From Monosporascus cannonballus (Eukaryota > Ascomycota > Sordariomycetes > Xylariales): 64,000 bases of DNA. Positions 12,501-26,179 of this stretch are shown one piece after another (position 1 is the first letter of the stretch; every line of letters begins with the position of its first letter). The stretch is from positions 62,001-126,000 of the forward strand of contig QJNS01000075.1 of the NCBI GenBank assembly GCA_004154925.1, written 5' to 3'. The position numbers were made by a program, and so were the translations under genes. A model generated the notes under the pieces. The model saw nothing but the letters and a program-made list of their open reading frames with translations, ran no database searches and was not told where the DNA came from.

Positions 12501-15418
12501 TTAATATAATTAAATACTTAAATAATTTGTATTTCGTCCTAAAGGTTATTTTTTATTCGTATTTTTTCTTAATCCTAATAAGGTTATATTTATTTTTAAG
12601 ATTAAATACTATAAACTATTTGATTTTATAAAATCGGTTTTTTATTTCCGTAATTAAAGGTAATAATATTCGATATTTAACAATAACGTCGTTTAATTAT
12701 CGATAATTAACCATAAGTTATAATTTTTTATTTTTCTTAAGTACGAAAAATATTAGATATTTTATTAGTAATTTCAAAGGTTGAATTTATCCTTTTTATA
12801 GCCGATTTTCCAGGTACTTTTTAAAAATACGTAATTCATTTTTATTAAGCTTATAAATAAAGTAAAACTTTATCGAAAATCCTTTTTTAAGAATTATTTC
12901 GTAATTTTATTCGTTATGTTCTAAAAATTTTATATTAAGCTCCTTTTTAAAAAATTATTTATATCTATAATATTACGATAACATATTAATTAAATGTTTT
13001 GATTTTTAAGGCTATTATTCCTTTTGTTTTAAATCGTTATTTAATTACCTTAATTTCGCCTTAATAATAATAACGATATATCGTATTTTTCTTTAATATT
13101 CGTTTTTTTATATTTTATTTTTTTAGGTAATAAATTATTTATTATATCCTTATGCCTATATTTATCGTTATTATTAATCGAATATTAAAATTCTTTTTCT
13201 ATTTATTAATAAGGTATAAAGCGAATTTTATTTAGTTAATTTTTTTATTAATTAAGATTCCATATTAGCGTATTTACGGTAATCTTTAAATCATATTATA
13301 ATTCCCGAATAGAACGATATCGAAATTAATCGTTTGATATCGTTTTTTAATAACAATCTCGAAGTAATTAATTTCGCGTATAACTTTTCCGTTATTATAA
13401 ACGAATTTTTAATTTTCGGTATTTATCGTTATATAAGGTTTTAATTTATATTTCCATAGTAATTTAAACTTATTAATTATATTTAATACAATATAATTCC
13501 TACCTAGAGTTCCGTAGTTTACTATTATAGTATATTAATACGTTCCGATTCGTATATTCAAAATAATAAGGTTATTAACGTTTTTATCGTTACGTTTAAA
13601 GTCTTTTTTAGGAGTTCCCTTTAATTCCTTTGGGTTTGGTTATTTTACGGCTTTTTTATAAGTAATTTTCTTTAATTCTTATTCGAATTAATTAAACCTT
13701 ACTTATATTTCTTTATTTAATACGTTAAGCTGTTATATTTATTGTTGTTGTCGGCGTATTATCCCTTTAAATCGTATTAATTATTGCTAATTCTTTTGCA
13801 GGTTTTTTTCTTATCGAATAAATTGTTTTTTTATATTTACGATTATATCTTATTATGCGTCGTTTTGGCTGTTATTTCAAAGATCTCCTATAAATTAACG
13901 TATTTTTTCCTTAATAATTCTTTTCTGGAGATCCGCAGTAAATATTAACTGAAAATAAAGGTCCGTAATCGCTTTTTAGTAATGTTTTTTAATCGTACGC
14001 TGGATTTATTCATTCTTTTAAATAAATGCATTATTTATAATAATAAAAAGGGTTTTCTTATAAATATTATTTTTTCCGGGCCAATTTTTTGTTTCGGCCA
14101 ATTGCTGGATATTCTCTGGGGTTATGGTTCGAAATTATTAATATTATTATTTATTATTTTTTTATTTCCGGTACTATTTAAAAAATTAAATCCTTTATAA
14201 TATATACGGGTAATTCGTTCGTAAATATATTATTTCCATTTTTCGTAATTAGGATATTTTCGTCGTTAACAATATATGGCATGTATTTTGCCGTATCGAT
14301 TAAAGATTTTAAGACAGATTTTTTCTGTCTAATTCTAATATTTATGTAATTATTTTTATAACGTTTTTATTATGCTTATTATATTTGTTAAGCTAGCTTT
14401 TTGGTTTTTCGTATTTTTCGTCAAATTTTTTATCGTAATAATCCTTATTTGATTTTTTGTTATATACCTAATACGTATTTGGCTTGGATTATGTTAATAA
14501 TTTTGCTATTGTTTCTTTAATTATTCCTAGATTATTTTTTCGATATAAGGGTCCGGTTATTTTGCCGTAGTTTCTTAGGCTTTTTATATTTATAAGCTTT
14601 ATATTCCATTTTGTCATAATTAAAGCATTTAATCTGGCTTTAATTTTGTTTATAAGTAACGCCGAATTCTATAAGTCCTGGTACCGTTTCGTAAAAAATA
14701 AAAAATGCGTTTCGTTTTTTCCCTTAATTAAACTTATTATATCCCGGGCGTAGGATATATTATCTTTTCTTTTTCTATTATTTTTCAAATTATCGATTAT
14801 TAATCTTAATTATTTTTATAATATACCGGTCCAGGGTAAATAATGGTTCGATTCGAATAATCTTATTTTTTATATCATCTTTTAATTCCTTATAAAATAT
14901 ATCGATAAGGGCGTCAGCTTTATTATTTTCTCATCCGGCCTTAATTACGAAACTTTTGAAAATTACGGCGTACTTGAATGCAGGTTTGTTTTGTCGGAAT
15001 TACAAAAGTTATTAAACCGCAAATCGTTTTTTATCCAGATTGCCGAAATTATTACGCATTTTATTTTCGAAATTGGTATAAAATGAAAAAATGTTATTAG
15101 TAAAATTTTCCTCATCCGATTTTTTTATTTTTAGAAAATCTTTTATAATATAGGTATATTTTTAATATTAAGACCATATCCGCTGAATTACTAAGGTCCA
15201 AAAAGCAAAAATAAATTTGTACTTAAATTAAAAAAGTTTAAGAATTACTTTTTCCATTATAAGGTTCCGGCTTTTTAGGTTTTATACGGGCGAAAAAGGG
15301 TTGGACAGGTGGCGTAGCCCTAAATTGTCGAACCTTTTTTTCCAGCTCCGGAATTCGAACCTAAAGTTATTAAATAAGGGTTTCCTAGGTGTTAATCGAT
15401 ATTTTGACAATATTAAAT

Positions 15419-15836
15419 TGTAACGAACCTGTCATACACCACCTGGTAGTATGAGCAGTATCCGAAAAGGGTCTTGATTTGCAGGTAACAATAGGGCGAG
15501 GAATGACTTAATGTGTTCGTTAAGGAGATTTCACCGTACTCCTCTCTTAATCAGAGAACGGTGCGGTTGCCTCTGGCTAAGAGCTTAGATTGATAGCTAA
15601 AGAGCGGAACTAAGTAGGTGGCTATTTACATAGGAAACCTGAAGTCTTATACCTTCTTCCATTTTACTAGTGTGATACTGATCTTTTGGATCTGTTAGAT
15701 CACCCAGATCACAGTGATCTGTGTGATCTAATAGATCAGTTAGATCACTCTAAGTCACGTGACTTAGAGTGTGGAGCTTTTCCCTTTTCTGCAGCCCTGG
15801 GGCCTCCAGAACGGGTCTACTCGGGGATCCGTAACA
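15419..15836. mobile_element. Solo LTR related to element C, little mutated, nested in A1
   Basis: 418 bp from TGTAACGAACC to ATCCGTAACA with a perfect TAAAT duplication (15414-15418, 15837-15841). The first ~120 bp match the LTR of element C (41865, 48696). The flanks join into A1 gag sequence that is collinear with the uninterrupted copy near 26590-26640. Unlike its surroundings it has near-normal GC and few RIP-type changes. It contains two strong dyads: a long GATC-rich hairpin around 15690-15735, and a perfect 26-bp palindrome at 15746-15771 centred on CACGTG. Confidence 0.9.
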
Positions 15837-15885
15837 TAAATATTATTTAGAATTTAACGGTATTATTAAATAAAAATTTGTAACG

Positions 15886-16272
15886 TATAACGGCTATACG
15901 GTTTAACTAATTATTAAACCTTAAGTCGACGGGTTTATATTAACAGAAGCATTATGGGAATTTAAGCAATAAATATAATAACGTATTATATTTCGTAGTA
16001 CCAAAAATATCTTAGGTAATAATATTATATCATAAATTAAAGCTATTTAAATTATGGAATTAATAAACGTATATATCTTTGTTCCGTTAGCTAGATTACC
16101 ACCAATAAGTTGGTAATCCGGCTTATTGGCTTACTACCAGTGAGTTGGTGATCCGGCTCACTGGCTTACCACCAGTGAATTGGTGATCCATTACGTAACC
16201 TGATCCACATAATTTTCTTGGCCTTCTCCGTTGCGACCGTTCCTGGAGGCCGTGGCTTGTTAGGTCGTAATA
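15886..16272 (-). repeat. A1 5' LTR with 35-bp hairpin-forming units
   Basis: 387 bp. Units start at 16097, 16132 and 16167 (the last partial). Each has arms such as CCAGTGAG/CTCACTGG around a short loop. The 3' third of the LTR (gcgaccgttcctggaggcc) keeps normal GC. Confidence 0.88.
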
Positions 16273-18806
16273 ATATAGGCTTTGCTAAAAAAATACGTAT
16301 TTAAGGGTACGGTTATATAGATATATTACCGTTTTGAAAATATACATAATTAAAAACGAAAGTAATTTAACAGTATTTTATATTATAATTGTTTTTTTAA
16401 TTATATTTTTTAGGCGTTTTATATCCCCGTTTTAAGCCTGAATATATGGTTTTACGAATTTAAATTTAATATTAAAAAAAGCATTTAAAATATATTTCGA
16501 AGATAGTAATTTTTTATGATTTCATTATTATATTCGATTATCTTTAAAAAAACCTTATTTTGATTTTTTAAGATTTTTAAAAAGTATCGAAACATTATAA
16601 TTAATATATTTTGCTTTCGGTTTTAAGGTAAATATCTTAGATAAAACCTAAGTATTTATCGGCAGTAAACATAATATATTTATATTTTTTAAGGTTTTTT
16701 TTAAAATTTGTAAAATCGATAGCAATTTTTTATTCTAATCGGGATATTTCTTTTTTAACTTGCGGTATATTAGCTTTTTAACTTTCGCTTTGCTACATGC
16801 TTAATATTTAATTATTATAGAACTTTTTAGGCAGATCTTTTTCGTATAGGACTATAATTAAACAATTATTTCGGGTTCTAAATATCCTAATTTTAAATAT
16901 CATATAATGCCGTTATCGATTCGTAATAATTTTGCTATTTATAAATTAACGTTTCGTTTATAAATTAATAAAAATATATAAATAATTATTACGTTAATAT
17001 TTTCGATAACGCATTAATCAAATTTATCTGTTAATATAATAATTACTTAATTATATTTATTTCGAATTAAACTATTAATTTTTTAGTTATTTTATTAATA
17101 GCCCTTTTTCCGGAACTACCGGAAAAACACCAAATTGCATGCGAAACTTTCGTAATATGTTACGTTATATAAACGTAATATTTTTATACCGCTAAGGTTT
17201 TAAAGAATTATATTAATTTTTTCGTACTCCTTAATCGGGACAAAGCTATTATTTGCGTATATCCTATTATTTTATGCGGTAAGTCTAAAATTTAGAAATT
17301 TATTAATTAAATTAAAAATATATATTATAAACCTTAAGTTCAAAATAGTTACATTTCTTAAGTGGTAAAATAAGGTAGTTATAAGGTTATATTAATTAAT
17401 AATTTTAAAATATGCCAATATTTATCGTATTTTTTTAAAAAAAATTATTTTGTTTTTTATAAAATAAGTTTTTTTTATAGTTTTCGATAAACGGTCGATT
17501 TTTTCCTTTAAAAATTAATCGGCGGAAATTTACCCTTAAATATATATTATTACCTTATTATTAAAACGGAAACTTTCTGGAGCTTTTTTGCAAAATACAT
17601 AATAGCAATTAGATAATATATGGTAATTAATTAAGTACGTTTTTTAACGGATACCTTATATATTTGATTTTTGACGTTTTCGCTTATTACTATTTTGGTC
17701 CGTATAGGAACTTTTACGGTTATTTCGTTTCGGCTTATGGCTTAAGGCTTTTCCTTGTGGTTAAAGGTTAATGTTTTTGGGATTTTCTTAATTAAAATCG
17801 TTTTAATTAAAAAAGTTTGCAAATATTCCGTAAAACGTTAAAAACGTTACCTTAATATTTCGTAATGTAAATATAAAATTGGCTATAACTTAATAATTCA
17901 GAAAGTTAACTGCCGTTTTTTGGAAATTAATTATACCGTTATTAATCTTAGCTTTTTTTATTATCTGGAAAATGGTAATCTATATCTTAATTATAAGGGT
18001 TAATATTATATATAAGTCGTTAACTTATATAATCGTTATTTTCGTTTTTAAAATATTATATCGTTATTTTAAAATTATAATTATTTGTTATTTTACAATT
18101 TATGCGTTTAATTTTTTGCTAGATTTCGAAATTTATTTTAATATTTCGCAGTATTTTCGTTAAGTACTAATTAGGAATTTATTATCGTATATTTTGCTGG
18201 ATTCGCCTAAATTAGTATATTATTTTTATAAGTTTTTTCTTAGATAAAAGTTGCTTTTTTTAATTGTTAAAAATATCAACTTTAAAACCTATTTCATAAA
18301 GTTATTAATGTTTTTGCGAAAGGTATCGTACTTCCGATCTTTGTAGATATATGCCGTAAAATCCTGATTATAAGTTTGTTTACCTTTAATCGTTATTTTA
18401 AGCGTATTTACTAAGTAATTAGTATAATTAATTTTTTCGGTAGCTCCTCTGGAAGATGTAAATGTGGACGAGGAACCGCTTGGGGTATTAGTTCGTATCG
18501 TATAGCGGATTCGTTTTTTTTGGGTAAAAGGCTATATTGGGTTTTATAGGTTTAACAGGCCATTAAAAGTTCTGATTAAGATCGATATAATTCTAAATAT
18601 CGAACGCGTATGTTTTAGATTGGCATTTGCCTTTAAAGCGATCTTAGTCCTTTGGTCCCTTATGGATAACGGAGAACGTTAACGGTACGGTCGCCATTAT
18701 TATTATTGGCGTATTTCGATAATTATAACTGATATATAGCTTATATCGTCTTAACAACAGTTAATTAATTGATATATGCCTTAATTAAACAAATAAGACT
18801 TTTAAT
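16273..18806 (-). mobile_element. Element F interior, part right of A1
   Basis: About 2.5 kb of RIP-degraded F interior between A1 and the right F LTR. 18430-18700 has the least-decayed sequence and a possible gag N-terminus on the minus strand. No intact ORF of note; the 63-codon ORF at 17972 is AT-rich noise. Confidence 0.6.
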
Positions 18807-18969
18807 TGTCAGATATAAGGGATATTAGTTATATATGTATTAATAACTAGTTGCAAATGTTTTAAAACGCGTACTGCACTTTAAGGTGATCTAGTCCCGG
18901 AATATATATGTTCCGATCAAAGGGAATCTTCCGTATATGGGGTGCTAGAGCACCCCCTGCTAGCTGACA
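18807..18969 (-). repeat. Element F LTR, right copy (probable 5' LTR)
   Basis: 163 bp, TGTCAG...CTGACA, followed by TATAT. Nearly identical to 6391-6553 apart from transitions. Confidence 0.85.
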
Positions 18970-19087
18970 TATATACTCCGTTGCTAAGCTACACAAAAGT
19001 GGCACGCGTTGCGAGAACGCACGCAATTAGCTGAATACAACAACGCAACTGATATCCCCTATATCTGACATTACTCCTTCCGAGCTA

Positions 19088-20017
19088 GGTAACCATTGTA
19101 TGATACGAATTAATCGTACTTACGTATTAAAATGTTGACAGCAGTTTAATTATCGCATAACGATAAGATAATTTAAACAGCTATTAAATTAAAAAACCAA
19201 ATCAAAATACAAGATTAATATAAAGTACCTATATATTTACGCGGCATTTAAACACTAATTACGTAATTCATTTATAAAATATATTTAAAAGTAATATAAT
19301 TACTTAATTATTACAGGATACTGGTAATACAATCCAGTTTTTTTAACAATTTATAGAACGACTATAACGAGTTTTAAAATAACTTTAACAGATATACGTA
19401 ATTAACCTTATAAATAAAAACAATTAGTTTTTATAAAAAAAAGTAAAAATATTTCAAAATATGAAAAAGATTCATCTATATATGTTTTGTTAAAATATAG
19501 TAGATTTTTAAAACATTCAAAAATCGGCTATTATATTTATAATTACAGTTATTATATAATATATAATACAAGTAAATATAGACACATTAAGCATTATATA
19601 AATTATATACAAATTGACGAAATAGCTGTAAAATATAAAATAAATAATATGGAAAGTTTATATTTATTATAAATAACAAATTAAAAAATAGAGTAATAAA
19701 CCTATTGTATATTTATCTAGAAATGTAAAAAATATGTAAAAAGGGTTTTAATCTACACGTAATCCTAAGATAAGAAATAATTTAATACTTTATTCGACAA
19801 AAAATATTTGTAGATGTTTTCGTGGATTAGAAAACGGTGTTTTAAATTAAAAGCTTAAATTAATAATTAAAAAGCGAGATTAAAAAAGTATTTATTTATA
19901 TAAAAATACGATTTATTTTATCTTTATTTTCTTTAAACAAAAATATTATATATTTATATGCTTTATATAATTTAGAAAACTATTAAAATTATATAAATTA
20001 CTTTAAGCGATTAAAAC
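19088..20017. other. AT-rich sequence of unknown origin
   Basis: 930 bp with very low GC, immediately right of the MITE-like element and left of the H LTR. No LTR ends, coding motif or repeat within the window could be matched. The 61-codon ORF at 19487 has a composition typical of mutated DNA. Confidence 0.5.
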
Positions 20018-20659
20018 TGTTACGATCTCACAGGCCTAGGTCTGCGGAAACGGTTGCAACGACAAGGATAAGTGTGAGAATACAGCCTCTATAAGGATGA
20101 GGCTGATAGCTGACCAGCCACCGATTAGCTACCGACTCACTTATTAGTATAAATCCACCATCTGGCAGCTAGTAAGAAACGCCAGATAAAAGTAACTTAA
20201 TATATTTATTTCTTGAAATCTGCTTTACGACTAGTCGAAAATTATCTTACTTAGTTTATAGCTATTTATCATGTTATAATTTTTTTTATTATAGAACATA
20301 ACGCGATAATTATTAAAAATAAAATTTATCGATTATAAAACGAACCTAGGTTACTAATTGAAAAAATTGCCGAACGGAACCTAACCGACAAAAGATCGAT
20401 TACGGTACGGAAATAAACGAAAAAGCTTATAACAAAGCCTTAACGAGCAAAGGATTATAGTTTCCGAAACCCCGAATTATTTTATATATATAATAAGAAT
20501 ACGTCCCGATAACCGTTAATTAAAAGGTTAAAAAACGGGCATAATATAGTAATTATGTTCCGGAATTCAAAATAAAAAAAATTAAACTCTTTAATAATAA
20601 CCAGATTTTAGAAATTATTTATTAATAACATTAATAATATTCGAAATTATTCCGATAAT
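20018..20659 (+). mobile_element. Element H remnant: LTR and start of interior
   Basis: A probable LTR begins TGTTACGATCTCACAGG at 20018 and ends near 20276 (ATGTTATA). Its first 40 bp resemble the beginning of the LTR at 63289 (shared CGGAAACGGT), so the families are related. Sequence to 20659 is degraded interior, cut by the end of A2 at 20660. The other LTR is not in the window. The 3' LTR boundary is approximate. Confidence 0.5.
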
Positions 20660-23600
20660 TGTGACGGCTAGGGGTTTAACCAACTATTAAACCATAGTTG
20701 TACGGGTTTATATTAGCAGAAATATCGTAGGAATCTGAGCAATAGATACAGTAATCGTATTACGTCTCGTAATTTCAAATATGCCTTAGGTTATAATGTT
20801 ATATTGTAAGCTAAAGCTATCTGAACTATGGAAATAATAAGCGTATATATCCTTATTCTGGTTTACATATCCCGGTTTAGCTTAAGGGCGTTTAGTTAGT
20901 TAAGTCTCTTTAAGCTTCCTTAAGCCTTTCGCGGCTTGACTGGCTTAATTATCTTAAGCCAATAATAGCGTTTAAGCCTATTAAGCCGGTTACGTAACCT
21001 TTTGGCATAAATCGGGACTGGCTTTCCCTAAAGGCCCGACCGTCCGTAAAAGACTAAGATTATTAAGTTATAATACGATTTCCCCCCTTTCAGAATTTTT
21101 GTTTCTAAAAATTAAATTATTCGTTCGTCGGTTTTTGGTAAGTAACTTTTCTTTTTTTACATTTATTATATTAGATCGTATCGAAAAAACGCCGTTTTCG
21201 TAAACGTATTAACGTTTTAATTTTTTCAGAACTTATTAGTTGCGTTAATTTTATTATATTATTAAATTTTTTCTGTTCGCTTTATAAGTTTGAAAACAAA
21301 ATTTACAAAGCTTATTATAATTCGGGAAAATATGTACGTTATATCAAGTAAGGAGATTTTTGTAATCTTTTTAGTTTTTTCGAATTTAAACATAATAAAT
21401 ATGTTATAAAGAAAAGCCGCTTAAAATTAAAAAAACGTATTAGTAAAAAGAACTGCTGAAAATTTAATAACGTTTAAATAAATCATTCGGCCGTTTAAGC
21501 CGTTTGCGAAAACAGAAAAAACTTTTTCGTAATTGTAATATCGAGATATTTCGTCGAGATATCTAAGATGCGGAAATTATAGAAAAATTTAAACGTTTCG
21601 AAAAAGAACAGGAATAATTGGAGGCCGCCGTTACGGCTATTACGTTAGCACGGGTTGCAGCCGACTGGCTCGATATCCCGGTTATTAACTGGTCGATTAT
21701 AAATTGGGACGTACTCGTTATTATTAATAAAAGCTTAACAGGCGTTAGGCGCCAATAAGGTTTTTGGCAAATTTTCAGGTATTTTCGGAATCCAAGTAGT
21801 TTTTCCATTTAATTAGGTACTGAGTAAATCCGTTTTGTTTTCGTATATCGAAAGTTTTTTTTATTTTATATGCTTATTTGTTTTCTGTTTTTATATTATT
21901 TTATGCTGTATGTATTTTGATTATATTTATTATTAATTCGAATAAGAAAACCTAAAAAATTAAATAAAATTTGATTTTTGGTGAAAATTCTAATTATTAA
22001 TTATTTTTTAAGATTTTCTTAATAATTTTATATGGATCGATATATTTGAAATCGAGTTTTTTGTTAGGTTAATTTATTTGAATATTCTTGATAACGAAAA
22101 AAACCATTTTCCCTTTTTCGAAAATTAATTATTTTAACTTTTTCTAATTAAAATATTTATTTATTTAATTTTATACGAATTTTAATTTTAATTTTATTTT
22201 TTAATATAATTATCGTAATTAGTTTAACGTAAAAATTATTTTAATATTAATTAAACTATTAGTATATATTTTTTTTACAAAGTTTCAAAATAAAACCAAT
22301 ATTTGCATTCGCAGATATTATTTTAATACTTTCGTAATAACTGGTATTATAAGTTAATTATATAATAAGTAATTTTTGAACCTAGTTATTTTGTTCGTAA
22401 TTTACATAACATTATACGTAAGTTTTTAAAATTTAATTTATTCGTTCTGTTTATTTATCCGTTTAAGGTTTAAATACGTTAAATAATTTGAGATTTAGGC
22501 CAATTTGCGTTATAAGGCTTTGTTAAAATTTAAATTAAAATATTGATTTTTTATTTAAGATACTTTTTATTAATACTTCGTATATATTAAAAATATATTT
22601 GGAAAAAACATATATTATTTATTCGACGTTTGTATTTTCGTCATATGCTTAAAAATAGGAGAATTTCGTAAATTAGTTAAGGATTACGAAAATATTATCG
22701 TAATGTATTTTTGTAATTAAATATTTTAATATAGGAAGTTTGGTAATAAAGTTAAATATAACTAAATATTATAATTGTTTTGTAATTAGTAATAGCTATA
22801 ATTTTCCGTATGGCCTATATTATCGAGCCTTTGTTTTGGCGCAAATATCGTAACGCCGTATAATTATTTATACCGTTATTTTTATTTTAGAAAAAAAAAT
22901 ATATACGTTAAAACCGTTTTAATGTTAGGTGGATTTCTGGATGTCCGAATAACTAATATTCGTATATATTTTGTACTAAATCCTTTTAATATTTTTTTTA
23001 GAATTTGTATTTTATCCCTTTTTTAGTTTTCTGGAAAATTGTTATTATATTGTTTGATTTTCTGGTACATATCGAAAGATCTTACTCGAATTATCGTAAT
23101 TTGTTACGAGCGTAAATGTGTTTTTGTAATGGTATGGAAAATTTTATAGTTAATTTTGATTAATTTCTTTTCGAGGTTTAATTGTTTATTTAAGGTATTC
23201 GTTTTGTTATTTTTTTGAATCTTTCTTATAAATAATAACGAAGTTAAATTTAGCTAATTCTTTTATATAACGAAGTTATTATTTTATAAGTTTTCTGGTC
23301 GTAATAAATCTGGTAAAATTTTGATAATCCGTATAAACTTTAACCTAGTATAAGCTTTTTTTTAGGAAATGCTTGAATTTTCGAAATGCTATAATAATAA
23401 TTATAAATTTCTTATTTGCAATACCGTAATTAACTTCGATTCTTTTTAATTTATACGCAAAAATGCAATAAGATATAATTTGTTTTAATTATTTCGTTAT
23501 CCGATTATTATATTTAATACGTAATTCGAAATATTGGTTTTTAATTTAACGGGGCGGTTTGAATTATATATGATTAATACTGGCTTATTGGTAATTATAT

Positions 23601-26179
23601 CCTTAATATCCTAAAATATCTTTTTTATATTTGGCGTTTATTTGAACTTTTTTTCTTTTTTCGTAAGGTTCGTTAGGGATATAGTTATTCTGCTAAAGTT
23701 TCGAATAAATTTCCTGTAGTAATTAGCGAATCCAAGGTATACCTGTACCTTTTTAACCGTAATTAGCGTTTGTTATTCTTTAATTATAGCGATTTTTCAA
23801 GGTTTATTTTAATATATCCTGGGGCAATAATATGTTTTAAATATTTTATTTTCTGTTTATAAAATTGATTTCTTTCCGTATTAATAAATAGCTTTGCATT
23901 TTATAAAGCATGAAAAACTTTATAAACGTATTTAATATATGTTTTTGTTTATTTTTTTAAAAAATAAGAATATCGTCGAGATAATAAATAACGAAAATAT
24001 CGAGATATTTTTGTAATATATGGTTTATTATCTATTAAAAGGTTATTGGTACCTTCGTAAATCTTATTCGTATAACCAAACATTTAAATAATCCGTATTT
24101 CGTTTTGAAAGTTATTTTTTATTTGTGTTTTTTTAATCTTAATAAAGTTATATTTATTTTTAAGATCGAATATTGCAAGTTATTTAGCTTTATAAAGTCG
24201 GTTTTTTATTTCCGTAATTAAAGGTAAAGATATTCGATTTTTAATAATGATATCGTTTACTTATTAATAATTAATTATAAATCGCAATTTTTTATTTTTT
24301 TAAGTATGAAAAATATAGGATATCCTGCTGGTAACTTCGAAAGTCGAATCCATTCTTTCTGTAGCCGATTTTCTAGATATTTTTAAAAGTACGTAGCTCG
24401 TTTCCGCTAAGATTGTAAATAAGGTAAAACTTCGTCGAAAATTCTTTTTTAAGAATTATTTCGTAATTTTATTCGTTATATTCTAATAATTTTTTATTAA
24501 GTTCCTTTTTAAAAAGCTGTTCGTATCTGTAATATTATAATAATATATTAGTTAGATTTTCTGATTTTTAAAGCTGTTGTTTTAGATCGTTATTTAGTTA
24601 CTTTAATTTCGTTCTGATAATAATAACGATATATCGTGTTTTTTATGCCCGTTTTTTTGTATTTTATTTTTGTAGATAATAAGGTTTTTATCGTATTTTT
24701 ATATTTGTATTCGTTGTTATTATCAATCGAATATTAAAAGTTTAAATTTTGTTTTTTTCGTTTATTAATAAAGAATAAAACAAATTTTATCTGGCTAGTT
24801 TTTCTATTAATCTAAATTCCATATTACCGTATTTATGATAATTTTAAAATTATATTGTAATTTCCAAATAAAACGGTATCGAAATTAATTATCTAATATC
24901 GTCCTTAGACAAAAATTTCGAAGTAATTAATTTCGCGTATAATTTTTTCGTTGTTGTAAGCGAATTGTTGATTTATGATATGCGTTATTATGTAAGGTTT
25001 TAATTTATATTTTTATGGCAGTTTAAATTTATTCATCATATTTGGTGCAATATAATTTTCGCTTAAAGTTCTGTAATTCATTATTACGGTATATTATTAC
25101 GTTCCAATTCGGATATTCAAGGTTATAAAGTTATTAATAAACCTTATCGTTATATTTAAAGCCTTTTTCGGGAATTTCTTTTAATTTATTTAGGTTTCGT
25201 TATTTTGCAGTTTTTTTATAAATAACTCTTTTTAGCTTTTATTCGAATTTGTCAAATTTTGTTTGCATTTTTGCGTTTAGCATATTAAGCTGTTATATTT
25301 GTTGTTATTGTCGACGTACTTCTTTTTCGAATTATATTAAATATTTTTAACTCTATTATAATTTGTTTCTTTATTAAATAAATTATTTTTTATATTTATA
25401 ATTACATCTTATTATGCGTCGTTTTAATTATCGTTTTAAAGATTTCTTATAAACTAACGTATTTCTTTAAATAATTTTTCTTTTTTAAGGATTTATGATA
25501 AGTATTAACTAAAAATGGAAATCTGTAATAACATTTTAGTAATATTTTTTTATTATGCGCTAAATTAATTTCTTTTCCATTTAGTAATTATATTATTGGT
25601 AGTAACAAAAAGGGGTTTTTTGCAGGCATTACTTTTTTTCGAGCCAATGTTTTATTTCGGCCAATTGCTGAATATTTTCTAGAGTTATAATTCGAAAATA
25701 TTAATATTATTGTTCGTCGTTTTTATTATTTCCGATACGGTTTGAAAAATTGATTCCCTTATAATATATACGGGTAATTTATTCGTAAATATACTGTTTT
25801 TATTTTTTATAATCGGGATATTCTCATCGTCGACAATATATAGCATGCATTTTGCCGTATTAATTAGGGGTTTCGAAACAGATTTTTTCTGTTTAATCCT
25901 GGTACTTACGTAATTATTCTTATAATGTTTTTTGTTATGCTTGCGATACTTATTAAGTTAATTTTCTGGCTTTTTTATTTTTCGTCAAATATTTTGTCGT
26001 AATGGCCTTTGTTATATTTTTCGCCATAAGGAACCTGGTATGTATTTAAGCTGAATTATATTAATGGATTTACCTTTATCCGTTTAACTTTCTCTAGATT
26101 ATCCCTTAAGTACAGGTTTTTAGTTATTTTGACGAGACTTTTTTAGTATTTTATATTATAATGCCTTATATCCCATTTT
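20660..26179 (-). mobile_element. Chromovirus A2, 3' portion (continues at 41301-41864 and 49129-49990)
   Basis: The 3' LTR is 20660-21075 (416 bp). Coding is on the minus strand. It has a chromodomain-like tail near 21830-21740 (QYLIKWKNYLDSEN) and an intact reverse transcriptase YYLDDILIF box near 23990-23950. Collinear with A1 up to 26179, where D/B is inserted with TSD ATTTT (26175-26179 and 41301-41305). Outer ends of A2 lack a matching TSD (ATAAT at 20655-20659, ATTGA after 49990). Confidence 0.83.

Larger units (their letters stand above)
9178..16272 (-). mobile_element. Chromovirus (Ty3/Gypsy) A1, complete but RIP-degraded
   Basis: Two 387-bp LTRs (9178-9564 and 15886-16272) flanked by a perfect ATATA duplication (9173-9177, 16273-16277). 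Coding runs on the minus strand, so the right LTR is the 5' LTR. Degraded landmarks in order: gag near 15360-15235 (RIPELEKKVRQFRATPP, then FFARIKPKKPEPYNG), reverse transcriptase YLDD-box region near 12425-12395 (now CYFDNIFIF), and a chromodomain-like tail near 10290-10200 (LIKWKKYPNSEN) close to the 3' LTR. Stops are frequent and mostly explained by G-to-A or C-to-T changes. It sits inside element F and carries a solo LTR (15419-15836) in its gag region; without that it is about 6.7 kb. Confidence 0.88.
6391..18969 (-). mobile_element. LTR retrotransposon F, RIP-degraded, split by nested element A1
   Basis: Two direct 163-bp LTRs (6391-6553 and 18807-18969) begin TGTCAGATATAAGG and end CTGACA (CTGATA in the left copy, a RIP-type change). 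Both sides carry the TSD TATAT (6386-6390 and 18970-18974). Without nested A1 (9178-16272 plus one TSD copy) the element is about 5.5 kb. The interior is heavily mutated and has no long ORF. A possible gag start on the minus strand is at 18697 (MATVPLTFSVIHKG), which would make the right LTR the 5' LTR, but I could not identify reverse transcriptase motifs, so the superfamily (Copia or Gypsy) is open. Confidence 0.82.

Noticed and set aside
16097..16190. Regular 35-bp repeats with dyad symmetry that resemble a CRISPR array
   Set aside because: The units are directly abutting with no spacers, lie inside LTRs, occur in both LTRs of an element, and the genome is fungal.
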